This document shows positions 60,191 to 64,000 of a DNA stretch of 64,000 nucleotides, one piece after another. The stretch is from Allostella vacuolata (lineage in GTDB: Bacteria > Pseudomonadota > Alphaproteobacteria > ATCC43930 > Allostellaceae). The notes beneath the pieces are model-generated. The model was not told the origin of the DNA and did no database searches. It saw nothing but the letters and a program-made list of their open reading frames with translations. The position numbers and the translations under genes were made by a program. How positions within the stretch are numbered: the first letter of the stretch is position 1; each line of letters begins with the position of its first letter. The stretch spans positions 3,745,388 through 3,809,387 of the forward strand of contig AP019702.1 in NCBI GenBank assembly GCA_006739055.1, written 5' to 3'.

Positions 60191-61117
60191 ATGCGCAGCA
60201 TGAGCAGAATGATCGGGACCGGCATCCTGGCGGCCATGCTGGCGGGGCCGACCGCCGTCGCCGGGGCGGCGGCACAGGCGCCGGCCGCGATCGAGAGCGC
60301 CAGCGCCGAGGTCAACGGCACGACGCTGCACTACCTGGCGGCCGGCGCGGGCGAGCCCGTCCTGCTGCTGCACGGCTATGCCCAGAACAGCCACATGTGG
60401 CGGCCGCTGATGGCCGAGCTCGCCCGGACCAACCGGGTGATCGCCCCCGACCTGCGCGGCTTCGGCGGCTCGGCCAGGCCCGAAGGCGGCTACGACAAGA
60501 AGACGATGGCCGCCGACGTCCACGCGCTGGCCGTGTCGCTGGGGCTGGAGCGGGTGCGGATCGCCGGCCACGACATCGGGCTGATGGTTGCCTACGCCTA
60601 TGCCGCGCAGTATCCGGCCGCGGTCGACCGGATCGCGCTGATGGACGCCTTCCTGCCCGGGGTCGGCGACTGGACGACGGTCTGGCTGCTGCGCGACCTG
60701 TGGCACTTCCATTTCTACGGGCCGACCCCGCTCGCCCTGGTCGCGGGCCGCGAGCGCATCTATTTCGAGCACTTCTGGAACGACTTCGCCGCCGACCCGG
60801 CGCGCTCCGTCTCCGAGGCCGACCGCCGGCTCTACGCCGCGGCCTACGCCCAGCCCGGCGCGATGAAGGCCGGCTTCGAGGTGTTCCGTGCCTTCGAGCA
60901 GGATGCCCGGGACTTCGCCGGCTTCGCCCGGACCCGGCTCCCCATGCCGATGCTGGTGATGGCCGGCGAGAAGGCGTCGGGCGAATTCCTGGTGGCCCAG
61001 GGCCGGCTGGTGGCCGATCATGTGGAAGGGGTCGTGGTCCCGGGCGCCGGCCATTGGCTGGTGGACGAGGCCCCCGCCCAGGTCATCCCGAAGCTGGTGG
61101 AGTTCCTTGCCAAGTGA
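60191..61117 (+). CDS. Exported alpha/beta hydrolase, epoxide-hydrolase-like
   Basis: A 308-aa protein. Residues 1-28 form a signal peptide (GTGILAAMLAGPTAVAGA). The alpha/beta-hydrolase core has the oxyanion-hole motif LLLHGYAQNSHMW and the nucleophile elbow GHDIG (Asp128). The Asp indicates an epoxide hydrolase or dehalogenase-type catalytic nucleophile rather than a serine. The catalytic His is in GAGHWLVDEAP. It is divergent from the LysR gene and its stop codon is overlapped by the GNAT gene. The substrate is unknown. Confidence 0.9.
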   Translation: MRSMSRMIGTGILAAMLAGPTAVAGAAAQAPAAIESASAEVNGTTLHYLAAGAGEPVLLLHGYAQNSHMWRPLMAELARTNRVIAPDLRGFGGSARPEGGYDKKTMAADVHALAVSLGLERVRIAGHDIGLMVAYAYAAQYPAAVDRIALMDAFLPGVGDWTTVWLLRDLWHFHFYGPTPLALVAGRERIYFEHFWNDFAADPARSVSEADRRLYAAAYAQPGAMKAGFEVFRAFEQDARDFAGFARTRLPMPMLVMAGEKASGEFLVAQGRLVADHVEGVVVPGAGHWLVDEAPAQVIPKLVEFLAK

Positions 61118-61616
61118 ACCGCTGACCGCGCCATGGCGGATCCGGCCGGTGGTCCCGGCCGACGCCGCCGCCATCGTCGGCCTGCTCGACCCGATCATCC
61201 GGGCGGGCGGGCTGACCGCCATGGCGCCCGGCACGGTCTGCGACCAGCGCGCCTTCATCGCCGGCCTGCCGCCGCGCGCCACCTACCTCCTGGCCGAGGA
61301 CATGCGCGGCACCCTCCTCGGCATCCAGGACATCCTGCCGATCCCGGGCGACGGCGATTGCGACGAGGGCGGCGAGATCAGCACCTTCGTCCGCCTCGGC
61401 CAGCACGGTCGGGGCATCGGTCGCGGCCTGTCCGACGCCAGCTTCGCCGCCGCCCGCGCCCGGCGGCACCGGCGCCTCTTCGCCACCATCCGCGCCGACA
61501 ACCCGGGCGCGCTCGCCTTCTATCGGGCCCTCGGCTTCCGCATCGTCGAGCGGCGCGACGGACCGCCGCTCGCGACCATACGCGCCACGCGCGTGCTCGA
61601 CGCCATCGGGGCGTGA
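61107..61616 (+). CDS. GNAT family N-acetyltransferase
   Basis: A 169-aa acyl-CoA N-acyltransferase fold. RPVVPADAAAIVGLLDPIIR marks beta1-alpha1, and STFVRLGQHGRGIGRGL marks the acetyl-CoA P-loop (Q/RxxGxG/A, here QHGRGIG). ATIRADNPGALAFYRALGFR is the C-terminal signature. The start is TTG at 61107, overlapping the hydrolase stop codon by 11 bp and preceded by GGTGGAG. Translational coupling with the hydrolase is likely. The substrate is unknown. Confidence 0.85.
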   Translation: MPSEPLTAPWRIRPVVPADAAAIVGLLDPIIRAGGLTAMAPGTVCDQRAFIAGLPPRATYLLAEDMRGTLLGIQDILPIPGDGDCDEGGEISTFVRLGQHGRGIGRGLSDASFAAARARRHRRLFATIRADNPGALAFYRALGFRIVERRDGPPLATIRATRVLDAIGA

Positions 61617-61628
61617 TGAAGCTTGAGG

Positions 61629-62039
61629 CTAGCCCCGAATGGCGGCAGCCACGTCCGTCCGGGAAAAGTCCTCGCCCTTGAACAACAGCGGTGCCCCCTT
61701 CGCTCGCGCCAGGGCGTAGGCGAAGCAATCGCCGAAATTGAGAGCGGCACCGTGGCCCGTACCCTTGCCGAACTGGATGTGGGCAAGACGCGCCAAGCTC
61801 AGCTGTTCCAATGTGACAGGCTCGATGCGGATGCCGGCCGAGGCAAGAAACTCGTCGAGCCAAGCCTCGGCCTGATCGGGCGACAATTGCTTCAAGCCGC
61901 GCAGCACCATGGAGAGTTCGAGGACGCTCGCCGCGGATATCAGAGGTTCGTCATCCTCGGCGATCCGCGAGGCATAGAGCAGTGCATCCTCCTCCTGGCG
62001 AAAGATCGAGATCAGCGCCGAGGTGTCGATGGCGATCAC
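61629..62039 (-). CDS. vapC: VapC-like PIN-domain toxin
   Basis: A 136-aa PIN-domain ribonuclease. The acidic residues are Asp5 (MIAIDTSALISIF), Glu41 (ASVLELSMVLRGL), Asp104 (LNFGDCFAYALARAKGAPLL) and Asp124 (GEDFSRTDV). These supply the metal-dependent nuclease site, which in homologues cuts tRNA or other RNA. It overlaps the upstream antitoxin by 4 bp and is translationally coupled to it. The family is of the alphaproteobacterial type with a GHGAALNFGDC core. Confidence 0.95.
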   Translation of the reverse strand: MIAIDTSALISIFRQEEDALLYASRIAEDDEPLISAASVLELSMVLRGLKQLSPDQAEAWLDEFLASAGIRIEPVTLEQLSLARLAHIQFGKGTGHGAALNFGDCFAYALARAKGAPLLFKGEDFSRTDVAAAIRG

Positions 62040-62290
62040 CGCGCAAGGCCATTCTCGTCATAGTCGACGATCCGGTCCGGGTCCGTCTCGGGCCGGTCCG
62101 GCAACGCGGCGTAGCGCCGACCGATGGCCATCAACGCCGCGGTGCGGCTCGCGCTCTCCCTCCGTCGCCGCTCCCGCTCCAGCCGTTCGCGCAACGCTAG
62201 GGTCACGGCCGAAGCCAGCGTCTCGCCGGTAAGCGAGGCGAGCTCGGCCGCCAGCCTGTGCGCCTCGTCGTTCTTGATGTTCAGGTGCAT
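62036..62290 (-). CDS. vapB: VapB-like antitoxin
   Basis: An 84-aa antitoxin with a short ribbon-helix-helix-like N-terminus (MHLNIKNDEAHRLAAELASL) and a charged C-terminal part (RERLERERRRRE... DRIVDYDENGLAR), typical of the Rv0623-like/PSK VapB group. It begins at the ATG 62288-62290; the long frame above it is a shadow of the D-aminoacylase gene. Gene order antitoxin-toxin with overlap is standard. The antitoxin is expected to repress its own operon. Confidence 0.88.
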   Translation of the reverse strand: MHLNIKNDEAHRLAAELASLTGETLASAVTLALRERLERERRRRESASRTAALMAIGRRYAALPDRPETDPDRIVDYDENGLAR

Positions 62291-62395
62291 GGCCAGGATA
62301 TGATAGACGATCCGATCCAATTCATCAGCCCTTCCCGGCCCGCAGCTCCGCCGGTCCCGGCGGGCTGACGTCCCGCCCTGCCCTCCGGAGGACCG

Positions 62396-63859
62396 ATGTC
62401 TCGACCCGATCTCATTCTGCGCGGCGGCGAGGTGATCGACGGCAGCGGCGGCCCGCGCCGCCGGGCCGACGTGGCGGTGACCGGCGACCGGATCACGGCG
62501 GTGGGCGACCTGGGGGCGCTCGGCGCCGACAGCGAGATCGACTGCACCGGGCTCGTCGTCACCCCCGGCTTCATCGACGTGCACACCCATGACGACCGCT
62601 ACCTGCTGGAGGAGCCGCTGATGCCGGCCAAGGCCAGCCAGGGCGTCACCACCGTCGTCGTCGGTAACTGCGGCTCCTCGCTGGCCCCCTACACCCGGCC
62701 CGACCTGCCGAAGACGGCGTCGGCCATGCTGGACGACCCGCGCTGGCGCTTCCCCACCGCCGGGCAGTATTTCGAGGCGCTCGACGCCGGGCGGCCGGCG
62801 CTCAACGCCGCGGTCCTGGTCGGCCACCGCTCGCTGCGCTTCAACTGCATGGACGACCTGGAGCGGCCGGCGACCGCGGCCGAGATCACCCTGATGCGCA
62901 GCCAGTTGCGCGAGGCGCTGGACGCCGGCGCCATCGGCATGTCGACCGGCCTCTTCTATCCCGGCGCCCAGAAGGCGACGACCGAGGAAGTGGCCGAGAT
63001 CGCGAGCGAGATGCGCGCCGACGACGGTGTCTACACCGCGCATATCCGCGACGAGGGCGACCGGCTGCTGGAATCGATCGAGGAGGCGGCCGAGATCGGC
63101 CGGCGCGCCGGGGTGCAGGTGATCCTGTCCCACCACAAGGCGGCGGGCCGCACCAACTTCGGCAAGACCGCGCAGTCGCTGCCGCTGATCGACAAGCTGC
63201 GGAAGAGCCAGCGCCTCGGCTTCGACGTCTATCCCTACGTCGCCTCCTCGACGGCGCTGCTGCCCGGCATCGTCGACCGGGCCGAGCGGGTCCACATCAC
63301 CTGGTGCAAGGGCCGGCCGGAATTCGCCAACCGCGACCTGGACGAGGTCGCCCGCGAACTGGGCGGCCTGTCGCGGGCCGAGACGGCCAAGGCGGTCATT
63401 CCCGCGGGCGCCATCTACTTCACCATGGACGAGGCCGACGTCAGCCGGGTCGTCGCCCACCCGCAGTCGATGATCGGCTCGGACGGCATCCCGTGGGACG
63501 CCTTCCCCCACCCGCGCCTGTGGGGCACCTTCCCGCGCGTGCTCGGCCGCTATGCCCGCGACCGGGGCCTGCTGTCGCTGGAATCGGCAGTGCACAAGAT
63601 GACCGGCCTGCCGGCGGGCGAGTTCGGCCTGAAGGACCGCGGGCTGGTGCGCGAGGGCGCCTTCGCCGACCTCGTCGTCTTCGACGCCGGCACGGTCGGC
63701 GACTCCGCGACCTTCGAGGCGCCGAAGCAGCCGGCCGCCGGCATCGCCCGGGTCATGGTCAACGGCGAGACGATTTGGAGCGACGGCGCCAGCACCGGCG
63801 CCCGGCCCGGGCGGCCGCTCCGCCTCCAGACCGCGACGACGCGCGGCACCGCCGGCTGA
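62396..63859 (+). CDS. N-acyl-D-amino-acid deacylase family amidohydrolase
   Basis: A 487-aa metal-dependent amidohydrolase similar to D-aminoacylase. The first metal motif is FIDVHTHDDRYLLEEP. VVVGNCGSSLAP contains the family cysteine that bridges zinc, and VILSHHKAAGRTNFGK and PQSMIGSDGIPWDAFPHPRL supply the later ligands. SQGVTTVVVG and GLPAGEFGLKDRGLVREGAF are also typical. The enzyme would free D-amino acids from N-acyl derivatives. The ATG follows GGAGGACC. It is divergent from vapBC. Confidence 0.92.
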   Translation: MSRPDLILRGGEVIDGSGGPRRRADVAVTGDRITAVGDLGALGADSEIDCTGLVVTPGFIDVHTHDDRYLLEEPLMPAKASQGVTTVVVGNCGSSLAPYTRPDLPKTASAMLDDPRWRFPTAGQYFEALDAGRPALNAAVLVGHRSLRFNCMDDLERPATAAEITLMRSQLREALDAGAIGMSTGLFYPGAQKATTEEVAEIASEMRADDGVYTAHIRDEGDRLLESIEEAAEIGRRAGVQVILSHHKAAGRTNFGKTAQSLPLIDKLRKSQRLGFDVYPYVASSTALLPGIVDRAERVHITWCKGRPEFANRDLDEVARELGGLSRAETAKAVIPAGAIYFTMDEADVSRVVAHPQSMIGSDGIPWDAFPHPRLWGTFPRVLGRYARDRGLLSLESAVHKMTGLPAGEFGLKDRGLVREGAFADLVVFDAGTVGDSATFEAPKQPAAGIARVMVNGETIWSDGASTGARPGRPLRLQTATTRGTAG

Positions 63860-63994
63860 TCGGCGATTGTACACCGGCAGGAACCGGTAAAGCGCCGGAC
63901 CGGGCCGTTATCGCGCGGCCCCGGCGGTCCCAGATCTTGTCCATCGCCGCTGGGGCCCCGGCCGTGGCGGCGACCGAGACAAGGAACCGCCGCC

Positions 63995-64000
63995 ATGAGT
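63995..64000 (+). CDS. Start of a gene running off the right edge (two codons only)
   Basis: An ATG at 63995 is preceded by AAGGAAC about 10 bases upstream, a plausible ribosome binding site. Only two codons are inside the window, so nothing can be said about the product. Confidence 0.3.

Overview
The window is about 70% GC and reads as chromosomal DNA of an alphaproteobacterium, probably Rhodospirillales-like. This is inferred from a DUF1476 (F1-ATPase inhibitor zeta) protein, the order purC-purS-purQ-purL-bolA-grxD, a TakP-type TRAP transporter, FecIR-type iron signalling and extreme G/C at third codon positions. Genes are dense on both strands. No rRNA, tRNA or CRISPR array was seen.

Layout. 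1-2434: a minus-strand iron-uptake signalling cassette (ECF sigma factor, FecR-like anti-sigma factor, start of a TonB-dependent receptor leaving the left edge) behind a Fur-box-like palindrome. 2437-8041: an SDR dehydrogenase, a 2-oxoglutarate/Fe(II) oxygenase, YceI, two small or orphan proteins, a monofunctional transglycosylase, a 62-aa protein and an OYE-family reductase. 8152-11060: a PspA/DUF350/DUF2491 membrane-stress operon. 11170-12985: a small cupin and a complete 1378-bp insertion sequence with imperfect inverted repeats and a 15-bp target duplication. 13006-29962: a seven-gene, almost fully overlapping operon glgE, treS-maltokinase fusion, glgB, glgX, treZ, malQ, treY. 30005-33131: a 26-aa membrane peptide, a penicillin-recognising-fold hydrolase, a solute-binding protein and DUF1476. 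33348-38060: purine genes, bolA and a monothiol glutaredoxin. 38135-41474: transporters (RarD, LysE) and small envelope proteins. 41627-46167: a TRAP transporter beside a citrate-synthase-like protein carrying a MerR-type HTH. 46196-50008: an orphan antitoxin, a palindromic repeat and two MFS transporters. 50015-54042: a CinA-type protein, a hexapeptide-repeat protein, sfsA, map and radC. 54090-58980: a second FecI/FecR/FecA cassette with its own Fur-like box. 59154-64000: a LysR regulator, alpha/beta hydrolase, GNAT, VapBC pair and a D-aminoacylase-type amidohydrolase.

How the genes fit together. The trehalose/glucan operon encodes a nearly closed cycle. TreS interconverts trehalose and maltose, the fused kinase makes maltose-1-phosphate, GlgE polymerises it and GlgB branches the glucan. 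GlgX and MalQ remodel chains, and TreY plus TreZ return glucan ends to trehalose. An insertion sequence sits in the divergent upstream region of this operon, 20 bp before the glgE start. The two iron cassettes share architecture, a Fur-like box and a 15-bp motif before each receptor gene, which suggests one regulatory scheme used twice. The second receptor lacks an in-frame start codon and is probably frameshifted in its signal-peptide region.
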